Origin: Myroides phaeus
GTDB lineage: Bacteria; Bacteroidota; Bacteroidia; Flavobacteriales; Flavobacteriaceae
Direction: 5' to 3'
NCBI RefSeq assembly: GCF_900099675.1
Contig: NZ_FNDQ01000024.1
Coordinates: 1 to 39,729 of the forward strand
Length of the DNA stretch: 39,729 nucleotides
The position numbers and the translations under genes are program-made. Of this stretch, positions 33,491-39,729 are shown in pieces. How positions within the stretch are numbered: position 1 is the first letter of the stretch; each line of letters starts with the position of its first letter. The notes under the pieces are model-generated. The model was not told where the DNA came from. It ran no database searches and saw only the letters and a program-made list of their open reading frames with translations.

Positions 33491-33970
33491 TTAAAAGTTT
33501 AACGAAGGTCTTTTGTGTTTTTTATTAAAAAAGGAAGACTTCTTATTGATGACTTCAAAATGTTTTGTGATTAATTCATTGCCATATCTGTTTTCTAACG
33601 CTTGCCATTGTTCTTTTGTTAAGGGAACAAAAGCTAAAGTATCAGATCCTTTTGATATTTTGCAAAAGCGTATCTCATAGGTTGGTTGAAGTAATTCGTT
33701 TAACCAAATGATAGTATCGTCTAAATCAACAATAATTCGCTGGTGTGTTTTACCTTGATAAGATACAAACAACTCAAGTTCTTCATTTGGTCGGTCTTCT
33801 ATTTTAGCTGCTAAGCTACCAGTTTCAAGACAATCTTCAATAAAATCGACTATTGCATCATCGTATTCTCTCCAATCTACCCAGAATACAAGGTCTTTTC
33901 CTATTGCATAAAAATCATCATAGTTTTCTGTTTCAAAGTACTTTTCTAATTTTAAAAGTTTGTCTTGCAT
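33491..33970 (-). CDS. Unknown immunity-like protein
   Basis: 159 aa, acidic N-terminal two-thirds, no signal peptide, no membrane segment. Helical start (KLLKLEKYFETENYDDFYA), an acidic segment EYDDAIVDFIEDCLETG, and later a beta-rich block with the phrase YEIRFCKISKGSDTLAFVPL followed by TKEQWQALENRYG. I cannot name a family. Cytoplasmic acidic small proteins of this appearance are common as immunity proteins of polymorphic toxins, and this one is followed upstream on the same strand by SUKH and DUF2625 genes, so an immunity role is inferred from context only. The last 15 residues (KKSSFFNKKHKRPSLNF) are basic. Confidence 0.7.
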   Translation of the reverse strand: MQDKLLKLEKYFETENYDDFYAIGKDLVFWVDWREYDDAIVDFIEDCLETGSLAAKIEDRPNEELELFVSYQGKTHQRIIVDLDDTIIWLNELLQPTYEIRFCKISKGSDTLAFVPLTKEQWQALENRYGNELITKHFEVINKKSSFFNKKHKRPSLNF

Positions 33971-34064
33971 AGTGTGAATGATTAAGGTTTGTTCGGTCTT
34001 ATTAAGTTACGAAAAAAAAGTTTAATAGAGAAGTATTGTGCTTCGTAAATCACTCGCTTTTGTT

Positions 34065-34568
34065 TTATGGATGTAATACTTCATTAAAAGGTTCGAATTC
34101 TCGTTCTGTAAACGCTTCTGTTAAAATTCCTGCGTTGCACAACCATTCAATAGCATCATTTAGATTAGTTCCTACAGCATAGATGTTTTCTTCATTTCTT
34201 GGTAAAACAAAGTATTGGTGGTTATAAAAGATAATTTCATCTCCATCAAAAGTATCTCCGATGCAAATGGCCTGTAAGACTTGTTCTTTAGTTAATACCT
34301 CTTTACCTCTTTCCCAAAAATAGTATTGTGCTACTCGCTCTAACCATTGACACTGTTCTTTTGAGATACGAGTAGGAGAATAGATGCGAATGTATGTTCC
34401 TCCTAATAAACCTTCTCCATATTGTAGCATATATGTTTTGTAATCTTCTTCAAAATGAAAGTTTAATAGTTGTTCACAATTGTTAATATCTTTCATAGAA
34501 GGTAAAACTAAACTTGTGGAGTTGGTATTAATATTTGGAATTATAGTATAATGGCTAAACTTGTTCAT
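34065..34568 (-). CDS. SMI1/KNR4 (SUKH) family protein, probable toxin immunity protein
   Basis: 167 aa, cytoplasmic. The SUKH-fold text is seen as LLNFHFEEDYKTYMLQYGEG (about 33-52), a strand-rich GGTYIRIYSP, IGDTFDGDEIIFYNHQYFVL and EWLCNAGIL near the C-terminus. SUKH proteins are the commonest immunity proteins against polymorphic and contact-dependent toxins. The ATG overlaps the stop of the DUF2625 gene by one base (TAATG), so the two are translationally coupled. No toxin gene or Rhs/LXG/WapA protein is in the window. Confidence 0.85.
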   Translation of the reverse strand: MNKFSHYTIIPNINTNSTSLVLPSMKDINNCEQLLNFHFEEDYKTYMLQYGEGLLGGTYIRIYSPTRISKEQCQWLERVAQYYFWERGKEVLTKEQVLQAICIGDTFDGDEIIFYNHQYFVLPRNEENIYAVGTNLNDAIEWLCNAGILTEAFTEREFEPFNEVLHP

Positions 34569-35260
34569 TAGATATATTTGTTTTCAATATCATTTAAACC
34601 CTCTCTAAATTCTGATTGTAGAAGGAATTGTTCGGTTACATTAACAGCTTTTTTTGCTGATTGTTCAATGTCTTTTCCTTCTTTAGTCCAAAGTGGTGGG
34701 ACAAAGTTAATTACCTGATTGTATTGTAATGATGCTATTTGTTCTTGCCAGTTAGTCCATCTAAAGTCTTGGTAAAACTGCTCTGTTCTCCCTGTTAAGA
34801 AGAAGTTTAATAGTTGAGAGTATCCTATTTCAAGGGCTTCATAATCTAATGTGTCAGGAGCAAAGTAGTATATCTTGCCAATGTCCTTGCCTAAAGCACC
34901 GCTATTGATACAGAAATAACCTCCTAAAACATCAAATGCTACGATTAAGAAGCCTTTGTTGGTGTTGTTGTCCATAATTGTTTTGCCTTGATTCCACGTT
35001 AGTATGTCTAACATTTGGTCGCTATGTCCTCCGCCAAGAACCTTAATCCATCCATTATCAATAAGAAGTCCTCCTGATTCATAGATAAGTGCACCTAATG
35101 TTGATTTGGTAGTAAGCTGTAATGTTGTCAAAGCATTGTTAGCAATTTCTTGGGTGTTTTTAGAAAGTGTAGTAACTTGTTTAGGACTCTCAGCTATCCA
35201 TTGTTTAATCATTGGCCAAGCAGAGTCATTCGTATCAATTAGTTCTTGTAATGTGCGCAT
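34568..35260 (-). CDS. DUF2625 family protein
   Basis: 230 aa, cytoplasmic. The N-terminus RTLQELIDTNDSAWPMIKQW and the block STLGALIYESGGLLIDNGWI (about 64-83) with VLGGGH are the DUF2625 signature; FDVLGGYFCINSG and FAPDTLDYEALEIGYSQLLNF follow. The family has no established biochemical role; it appears as a stand-alone protein in enterobacteria and in lists of immunity-associated domains. It is the first gene of a coupled pair with the SUKH gene. A 7/8 match to the -7 box (TATCTTTA, minus strand, 35286-35279) lies 18 nt upstream of the ATG. Confidence 0.85.
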   Translation of the reverse strand: MRTLQELIDTNDSAWPMIKQWIAESPKQVTTLSKNTQEIANNALTTLQLTTKSTLGALIYESGGLLIDNGWIKVLGGGHSDQMLDILTWNQGKTIMDNNTNKGFLIVAFDVLGGYFCINSGALGKDIGKIYYFAPDTLDYEALEIGYSQLLNFFLTGRTEQFYQDFRWTNWQEQIASLQYNQVINFVPPLWTKEGKDIEQSAKKAVNVTEQFLLQSEFREGLNDIENKYI

Positions 35261-35308
35261 AGAAACGATTTTAAGAACTAAAGATAATTAATTTTAAAGG
35301 GAAGGGGT

Positions 35309-35353
35309 AAAAAAAAAATGTAAACTACAAATCAAGTGGTAAGTAGTTTACAT
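35309..35353 (-). terminator. Terminator of the small membrane protein gene
   Basis: ATGTAAACTAC (35318-35328) pairs with GTAGTTTACAT (35343-35353), 14-nt loop. The A run at 35309-35318 gives a long T tail on the minus strand. Confidence 0.9.
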
Positions 35354-35378
35354 CATAGATTGGTTGGTTGTATTGTAA

Positions 35379-35669
35379 TTATAAGTCTGCGATTGCCTCT
35401 GGAATTGGCATATAGACATATAGAATTGATTTTACTGAAAAGGCAACTAATACTAAAAGAACAAAAATACTTGCAATAGCAATCTTCTTAGAAGACAATT
35501 GTAGTGCTGCTATACCTAATGTAAGGCTTACTAAAAAGGCTATTGGCAATAGCACTTTGAAGTAGCTCATTGTTGGAAAAAAGAATAGTCCTAATGTAAT
35601 AATTGAAAATATTAATGCGCCTATACTCAATAGTGGACTTTTGTTTGCTTCTTGATTTATAGTGTTCAT
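35379..35669 (-). CDS. Small integral membrane protein of unknown function
   Basis: 96 aa. After a short polar N-terminus (MNTINQEANKSP) three hydrophobic segments follow: about 13-32 (LLSIGALIFSIITLGLFFFP), 38-58 (KVLLPIAFLVSLTLGIAALQL) and 62-84 (KIAIASIFVLLVLVAFSVKS), ending in a short acidic tail. No family is recognised; the layout resembles small DUF4190-like membrane proteins. It has a full promoter (35728-35757) and its own terminator, so it is an independent gene, read in the same direction as the immunity-like cluster. Confidence 0.78.
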   Translation of the reverse strand: MNTINQEANKSPLLSIGALIFSIITLGLFFFPTMSYFKVLLPIAFLVSLTLGIAALQLSSKKIAIASIFVLLVLVAFSVKSILYVYMPIPEAIADL

Positions 35670-35727
35670 ATTTTATTTTTTTAGTTGTAACTGTTAAAGA
35701 AATAGCTTTAAGTCAGTTTTACATATA

Positions 35728-35757
35728 CAAAACTATGCCAATATGTTGTAAGTTCAA
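35728..35757 (-). promoter_or_regulatory. Promoter of the small membrane protein gene
   Basis: On the minus strand TTG (35757-35755), 19-nt spacer, TAGTTTTG (35735-35728): a full -33/-7 match, 58 nt before the ATG. Confidence 0.65.
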
Positions 35758-35861
35758 AACTTTAACAGTTTTAAATTTATTGATATTGTTGTTTTTTAAT
35801 AATTAAATATGTTATTATGTGTTATTTTGTGTATTTAAAGGGAAATACGTTTGGTTTTGTC

Positions 35862-35898
35862 TTAAAAAACAAACGTCACTATGAAAGTGACGTTTGTT
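35862..35898 (-). terminator. Terminator of the acyl-CoA carboxylase operon
   Basis: AACAAACGTCACT (35868-35880) pairs perfectly with AGTGACGTTTGTT (35886-35898), 5-nt loop, with an A run at 35864-35869 that reads as a T tail on the minus strand. It is 82 nt after the stop codon. Confidence 0.9.
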
Positions 35899-35979
35899 CA
35901 ATATATAATTTTTAAAAAAGAATAATTATTGCCGTTGCTTCTGAATAGTAAATAAAAGGAGCAACAATGTAGAAGTTAG

Positions 35980-37527
35980 CTACAGTGGAATATTTCCGTG
36001 TTTGCGTTTTGGCAAGTCAACTTCTTTATTTTCAAGCATTGCAAAACCTTTTAATAGTTTTCTTCTTGTTTCATTAGGCAAGATAACTTCATCAATAAAT
36101 CCGCGTTGAGCCGCTCTGTAAGGCGTTGCAAATTTCTCAGCGTATTCGGCTTCTTTCTCTGCTAATTTAGCAGCAGGGTTTTCGGCTTCAGAAATCTCTT
36201 TTTTGAAGATAATCTCACTTGCTCCTTTTGCTCCCATTACAGCGATTTCAGCGTTAGGCCACGCGAAGTTTAAGTCTGCGCCAATGTGTTTAGAGTTCAT
36301 TACATCATAAGCTCCACCATAGGCCTTACGCGTAATTACAGTTACTTTTGGCACTGTAGCTTCGCTTAAAGCATAAAGTAGTTTTGCTCCGTGAACAATA
36401 ATTCCATTCCACTCTTGGTCTGTTCCAGGTAAAAAACCTGGTACGTCAACTAAAACTAATAACGGAATGTTGAATGCGTCACAAAAACGTGTAAATCTCG
36501 CCGCTTTGATTGAGCTATTTACATCTAAACATCCTGCTAAAAACATAGGGTTATTTGCAACGATACCTATGCTTTTTCCGCCTAAGCGAGCAAACCCCAC
36601 AACGATGTTTTCTGCGTAATCTTTGTGTATTTCATAGAAAGAGTCTTCATCAATAATATTGTGAATAATTTCTTTCATATCATAAGGTTTGTTAGAGCTT
36701 TCAGGAATAATAGTGTCTAATCCGGGTCTGTATTCTTCTCCTAATGTGTACGGGATATCATATGCTTTCTCTGCATTGTTCTGCGGAATATATGATAGTA
36801 GTTTTTTTAAGTCTTCTAAGCAAGCAACATCATTTGCTGAGGTAGTATGAGCAACCCCTGATTTCGTAGAATGCGTACTTGCTCCTCCAAGTTCTTCTGA
36901 TGTTACTTCTTCATTTGTCACTGTTTTTACAACGCTTGGACCTGTTACAAACATATAGCTTGAACCTTCAACCATCATTGTAAAGTCAGTCATTGCAGGT
37001 GAATAAACTGCTCCTCCTGCACAAGGTCCCATAATTGCAGATATTTGCGGAATTACACCTGATGCTTGTACGTTGCGGAAAAAGATATCAGCATATCCTC
37101 CTAATGAACGTACACCTTCTTGGATACGCGCTCCTCCAGAGTCGTTTAGTCCAATCATTGGTGCTCCCATTTTAACAGCCATATCCATTACTTTGCAAAT
37201 TTTCTCTGCGTGTGTCTCAGATAAAGCTCCTCCAAAAACAGTAAAGTCTTGTGCGAATAAGTAAACTAAACGTCCATTTATTGTTCCATAACCTGTAATT
37301 ACACCATCTCCGTGATAAACTTCTTTGTCCATTCCAAAGTCAGTTGTACGGTGGGTTACAAGCATTCCTATTTCTTCAAAAGAACCTTCGTCAAGTAAGT
37401 ATTCAACTCTTTCTCTTGCTGTTAGTTTTCCTTTGCTGTGTTGTGTATCTATTCTTCTTTGCCCTCCACCAAGTTTAGCTTGAGCCTGAAGATTTTGAAG
37501 TGTATTTATTTTCGGATTCATAGTCAT
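35980..37527 (-). CDS. pccB: Acyl-CoA (propionyl-CoA) carboxylase carboxyltransferase subunit
   Basis: 515 aa. Transfers CO2 from carboxybiotin to an acyl-CoA, most likely propionyl-CoA giving methylmalonyl-CoA. Two crotonase-like halves are seen: the N half with [20 protein letters not shown] and [20 protein letters not shown] plus [16 protein letters not shown], the C half with [19 protein letters not shown] and [14 protein letters not shown]. Asp408 in GGAYDVM corresponds to the position whose Asp favours propionyl-CoA and whose Ile/Cys favours acetyl-CoA in actinobacterial enzymes. Final residues GNIPL are the usual C-terminus. Its ATG overlaps the stop of the biotin carboxylase gene by one base; a second ATG six bases on is an alternative start. 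Confidence 0.94.
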   Translation of the reverse strand: MTMNPKINTLQNLQAQAKLGGGQRRIDTQHSKGKLTARERVEYLLDEGSFEEIGMLVTHRTTDFGMDKEVYHGDGVITGYGTINGRLVYLFAQDFTVFGGALSETHAEKICKVMDMAVKMGAPMIGLNDSGGARIQEGVRSLGGYADIFFRNVQASGVIPQISAIMGPCAGGAVYSPAMTDFTMMVEGSSYMFVTGPSVVKTVTNEEVTSEELGGASTHSTKSGVAHTTSANDVACLEDLKKLLSYIPQNNAEKAYDIPYTLGEEYRPGLDTIIPESSNKPYDMKEIIHNIIDEDSFYEIHKDYAENIVVGFARLGGKSIGIVANNPMFLAGCLDVNSSIKAARFTRFCDAFNIPLLVLVDVPGFLPGTDQEWNGIIVHGAKLLYALSEATVPKVTVITRKAYGGAYDVMNSKHIGADLNFAWPNAEIAVMGAKGASEIIFKKEISEAENPAAKLAEKEAEYAEKFATPYRAAQRGFIDEVILPNETRRKLLKGFAMLENKEVDLPKRKHGNIPL

Positions 37528-38966
37528 TAGTTTGGTAATCGAAGTGATTTTTGGTCTTCTAAATATTGTTTCAATGCAATGTAAGCTGCTACTTGTGCCT
37601 CGTCTTTGTACTCTTCTTTAATCAATTCTCCGTTGTAATATTTCTTAACGAAGTTTGTATCGAAGTGTCCATCGCGAAAGGCATCGTGCTCCATAACAAA
37701 CTTTCCAAATGGCAATGTTGTTTCAATTCCCTTTACTTTGTAATCGTGGATAGCTGTCAGCATTGTTTCAATAGCTTCTTCTCTTGTCTTTCCAAATGTG
37801 ATTAGCTTGGCTAACATTGGATCGTAATAGATAGGAACGTCCATTCCTTCTTCTATACCATTATCTACTCTAATACCGGGGCCTTTAGGAAGTTTGTACA
37901 CTTTTAAATTACCAACACTTGGCAAGAAGTCATTTAGTGGGTCTTCGGCATAGATTCTCAATTCTACAGCGTGTCCTTGTATTTTTAAATCGTCTTGCGT
38001 AAAAGGTAGCTTTTCTCCTCTGGCGATGTTTATTTGCATTTCAACTAAGTCAAGTCCTGTAATTAATTCTGTTACTGGGTGCTCAACTTGTAAACGGGTG
38101 TTCATTTCAAGGAAGTAGAAGTTTTTGTTTTCATCTAATAAAAACTCAACCGTACCTGCCCCTACGTAATCACAAGAGGCAGCAACTTTTACTGCTGCTT
38201 CTCCCATTTGTTTACGTATTTCTGGTGTTAAAACAGTTGAAGGAGCTTCTTCTACTACTTTTTGGTGACGACGCTGAATACTACATTCTCTTTCAAACAG
38301 ATGTACGATATTACCGTGTTTGTCTGCTAATATTTGTATTTCTATGTGTCTTGGCGAACCAATATATTTCTCAATAAAAACCGAACCATCTCCAAAAGCA
38401 TTTGTTGCTTCTGAAATAGCGCGGTGCATTTGTGTTTCGAAATCTTCTTCTTTTTCCACTACACGCATTCCTTTTCCTCCACCACCTGCTGAGGCTTTGA
38501 TAAGAATCGGAAAGCCAATTTCTTTTGATATAGCTTTTGCTTTTTCAATATCTGTAATGGCTTGATCTAAACCAGGTACCATCGGAATGTTATAAGCTTT
38601 TACTGTTTCTTTAGCAGCAAGTTTACTACCCATAATCTCAATAGCGTGAGAGTTAGGGCCTATGAATGTTATTCCATTCTTTTCACACGCTAAAGCAAAA
38701 GAGACGTTTTCACTTAAAAAACCATAACCTGGATGTATTCCGTCAACATTTAATGATTTGGCAACTTCAATAATTTTGTCGCCTAATAGATAAGACTGAT
38801 TGGAAGGAGCTTCTCCAATGCAAACAGCTTCATCGGCCATTTTTACGTGAGGTGCCATACGGTCTGCAGTTGAATAAACAGCTACTGTTTTTATTCCCAT
38901 TTTTTGTGCTGTCTCCATGATACGAACAGCGATTTCGCCACGGTTGGCTACAAGTATCTTTTTCAT
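37527..38966 (-). CDS. accC: Biotin carboxylase subunit of the acyl-CoA carboxylase
   Basis: About 479 aa from the ATG at 38966 ([16 protein letters not shown]), preferred over an in-frame TTG at 38981 that would lie inside the preceding gene. ATP-dependent carboxylation of biotin by bicarbonate. ATP-grasp features: [14 protein letters not shown] (glycine-rich loop), [32 protein letters not shown] and [16 protein letters not shown] (metal-binding Glu and catalytic Arg). Length fits the biotin carboxylase module alone, without a fused carrier, which is encoded separately just upstream. Middle gene of the three-gene operon. Confidence 0.95.
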   Translation of the reverse strand: MKKILVANRGEIAVRIMETAQKMGIKTVAVYSTADRMAPHVKMADEAVCIGEAPSNQSYLLGDKIIEVAKSLNVDGIHPGYGFLSENVSFALACEKNGITFIGPNSHAIEIMGSKLAAKETVKAYNIPMVPGLDQAITDIEKAKAISKEIGFPILIKASAGGGGKGMRVVEKEEDFETQMHRAISEATNAFGDGSVFIEKYIGSPRHIEIQILADKHGNIVHLFERECSIQRRHQKVVEEAPSTVLTPEIRKQMGEAAVKVAASCDYVGAGTVEFLLDENKNFYFLEMNTRLQVEHPVTELITGLDLVEMQINIARGEKLPFTQDDLKIQGHAVELRIYAEDPLNDFLPSVGNLKVYKLPKGPGIRVDNGIEEGMDVPIYYDPMLAKLITFGKTREEAIETMLTAIHDYKVKGIETTLPFGKFVMEHDAFRDGHFDTNFVKKYYNGELIKEEYKDEAQVAAYIALKQYLEDQKSLRLPN

Positions 38967-38967
38967 T

Positions 38968-39453
38968 TTATTCGAATTCAATTAGCACTAATCCCTTATC
39001 AACAGTATCTCCTTTGGTTACGTTGATAGCTTTGATTTTTCCACTTCTTGGAGAGGTTAGATTGTTTTCCATTTTCATGGCCTCTAAAATTAACAAGTTG
39101 TCATTTTCAGCCACTTCTTGACCAACTTCTACGTTTATTTCTAAAATTAGACCTGGCATTGGTGCTTTAATTGAATTGACCTGCTTTGCAGTGTTTAATG
39201 AAAAACCTAAGTCCTTAATTAATTTATCAAGTTCGGTTTGAATGTTAACGGAATAAGCGTTGCCGTTTACGACTACGTCATAATGTTTTTGGTTGAATTG
39301 TGAAGACGCAATTTCTACCTCGTATGACCTGTTGTTTTTGAGTACATGGTATGCAGCGGCTCCGACTTTAGCAGCATTAATGTCGTCCTGTAATAAATTG
39401 TAACTCTCAAAAACAGTATCATCATTAACTTTAAGTTGATACGTTTTGTTCAT
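38968..39453 (-). CDS. Biotin carboxyl carrier subunit
   Basis: 161 aa. The C-terminal biotinyl domain carries the biotin site Lys127 in EAMKMENN, with the preceding KAPMPGLILEINVEVGQEV and following KAINVTKGDTVDKGLVLIEF completing the domain (about 93-161). Residues 1-90 are an N-terminal extension of beta character (YQLKVNDDTVFESYNLL, YEVEIASSQFNQKHYDVVVNG), as in acyl-CoA carboxylase carriers of the phylum, which resembles the BT-type assembly domain that docks the other subunits. Its stop codon is one base from the accC start (TAAAATG). First gene of the operon; biotin ligase is not in the window. Confidence 0.92.
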   Translation of the reverse strand: MNKTYQLKVNDDTVFESYNLLQDDINAAKVGAAAYHVLKNNRSYEVEIASSQFNQKHYDVVVNGNAYSVNIQTELDKLIKDLGFSLNTAKQVNSIKAPMPGLILEINVEVGQEVAENDNLLILEAMKMENNLTSPRSGKIKAINVTKGDTVDKGLVLIEFE

Positions 39454-39477
39454 TTTATAAATAGTTTTTGGTATTTG

Positions 39478-39507
39478 TAAATATAATTAAATGTTACAGA
39501 TGAGCAA
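39478..39507 (-). promoter_or_regulatory. Probable promoter of the acyl-CoA carboxylase operon
   Basis: On the minus strand TTG (39507-39505), 19-nt spacer and TATATTTA (39485-39478), a 7/8 match to the -7 box, 24 nt before the ATG. Confidence 0.45.
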
Positions 39508-39601
39508 CTTTAATTATGGGTAATTTATTTTTTCACTCAATTTAATGTGAATTGTATATAATTGACAGTGAAGAGATTTGTTGAAGATGTAGTGTAAGTA
39601 A

Positions 39602-39616
39602 GGGGGGGAGGGAGGG
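39602..39616 (+). other. G-tract with G-quadruplex potential
   Basis: Seven G, then A, three G, A, three G (and then A, two G, AAA, two G). Runs of three or more G separated by single bases meet the classic G3N1-7 pattern when the G7 is split into two runs. This stands out strongly in a sequence of roughly one-third GC. Confidence 0.7.
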
Positions 39617-39675
39617 AGGAAAGGTAAGTGTTAGTGACTAGTCCTAAAATAGATTGACAAGTTTTTAAACAATAC

Positions 39676-39706
39676 ATCCAGAGGGATTTTCTCTCTGGAT
39701 TTTTTT
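39676..39706 (+). terminator. Plus-strand terminator with no visible plus-strand gene
   Basis: ATCCAGAG (39676-39683) pairs with CTCTGGAT (39693-39700), extendable by one or two pairs, followed by a T run to 39706. Only the plus strand has a T tail. No plus-strand reading frame lies upstream within the 220 bp back to the carboxylase operon start. Confidence 0.75.
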
Positions 39707-39729
39707 ATGCACATAATTTGGAGTGAGCA

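Larger units (their letters stand above)
35670..35979. other. Gene-free stretch upstream of the membrane protein gene
   Basis: Holds the promoter of the small membrane protein gene (35728-35757) and the terminator of the carboxylase operon (35862-35898). The remaining roughly 100 bp (35760-35860) are AT-rich with nothing recognisable. Confidence 0.7.

Overview
The window is a chromosomal segment of an AT-rich member of the Bacteroidota, almost certainly Flavobacteriaceae and probably the genus Myroides. The support is: promoters of the Bacteroidota form TTG-N(18-22)-TAnnTTTG (-33/-7), weak Shine-Dalgarno signals, an OmpA with thrombospondin type 3 repeats, an sdhCAB operon of the Bacteroidota type, a bacterial/eukaryotic-type single-chain glycyl-tRNA synthetase, a CzcA pump fused to its own TolC-like channel, and a chromosomal subclass B1 metallo-beta-lactamase of the MUS/TUS kind known from Myroides. 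The genus call is inference; the phylum call is firm.

Layout. 1-460: the 5' end of an IS3/IS150-type insertion sequence running off the left edge, abutting the 3' side of a superoxide dismutase gene. 1177-9899: an AddA-like helicase-nuclease and an AddB-like nuclease, separated by kbl (threonine catabolism) and a major OmpA-type porin gene. 9977-11762: divergent alpha/beta hydrolase and ChaN-like exported protein. 11945-15582: sdhCAB. 15761-16537: omega-amidase-type nitrilase. 16610-18965 (minus): comF and a Big_5 lipoprotein. 19067-21127: a small unknown protein, a YchJ-like SEC-C protein and aspA. 21260-24213: a TIP30-like NAD(P)-binding protein, YceI and glyS. 24312-26248 (minus): a Tat-signal PLP aminotransferase followed by the B1 carbapenemase. 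26516-26914: an orphan lipoprotein. 27322-33319 (minus): a heavy-metal RND efflux operon headed by a small exported histidine-containing protein. 33491-35260 (minus): three small immunity-like genes, including SUKH and DUF2625 proteins, without any toxin gene. 35379-35669: a small membrane protein. 35980-39453 (minus): a three-gene biotin-dependent acyl-CoA (propionyl-CoA) carboxylase operon. The right edge carries a G-tract and an unexplained plus-strand terminator.

Functional themes. Core metabolism dominates (sdhCAB, aspA, kbl and the carboxylase all feed the TCA cycle or amino-acid breakdown). Envelope functions are OmpA, lipoproteins, YceI and ChaN-like. Resistance functions are the metallo-beta-lactamase and the Czc-type efflux system. 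Recombinational repair is the AddAB pair. Nothing here is a complete undescribed defence or mobile system. The parts that most deserve a second look are the exported aminotransferase paired with the carbapenemase, the toxin-less immunity cluster, the pump-channel fusion, the long intergenic palindrome at 27034-27126, and the IS-end-like fragments at 9916-9958. No tRNA, rRNA or CRISPR array was seen.
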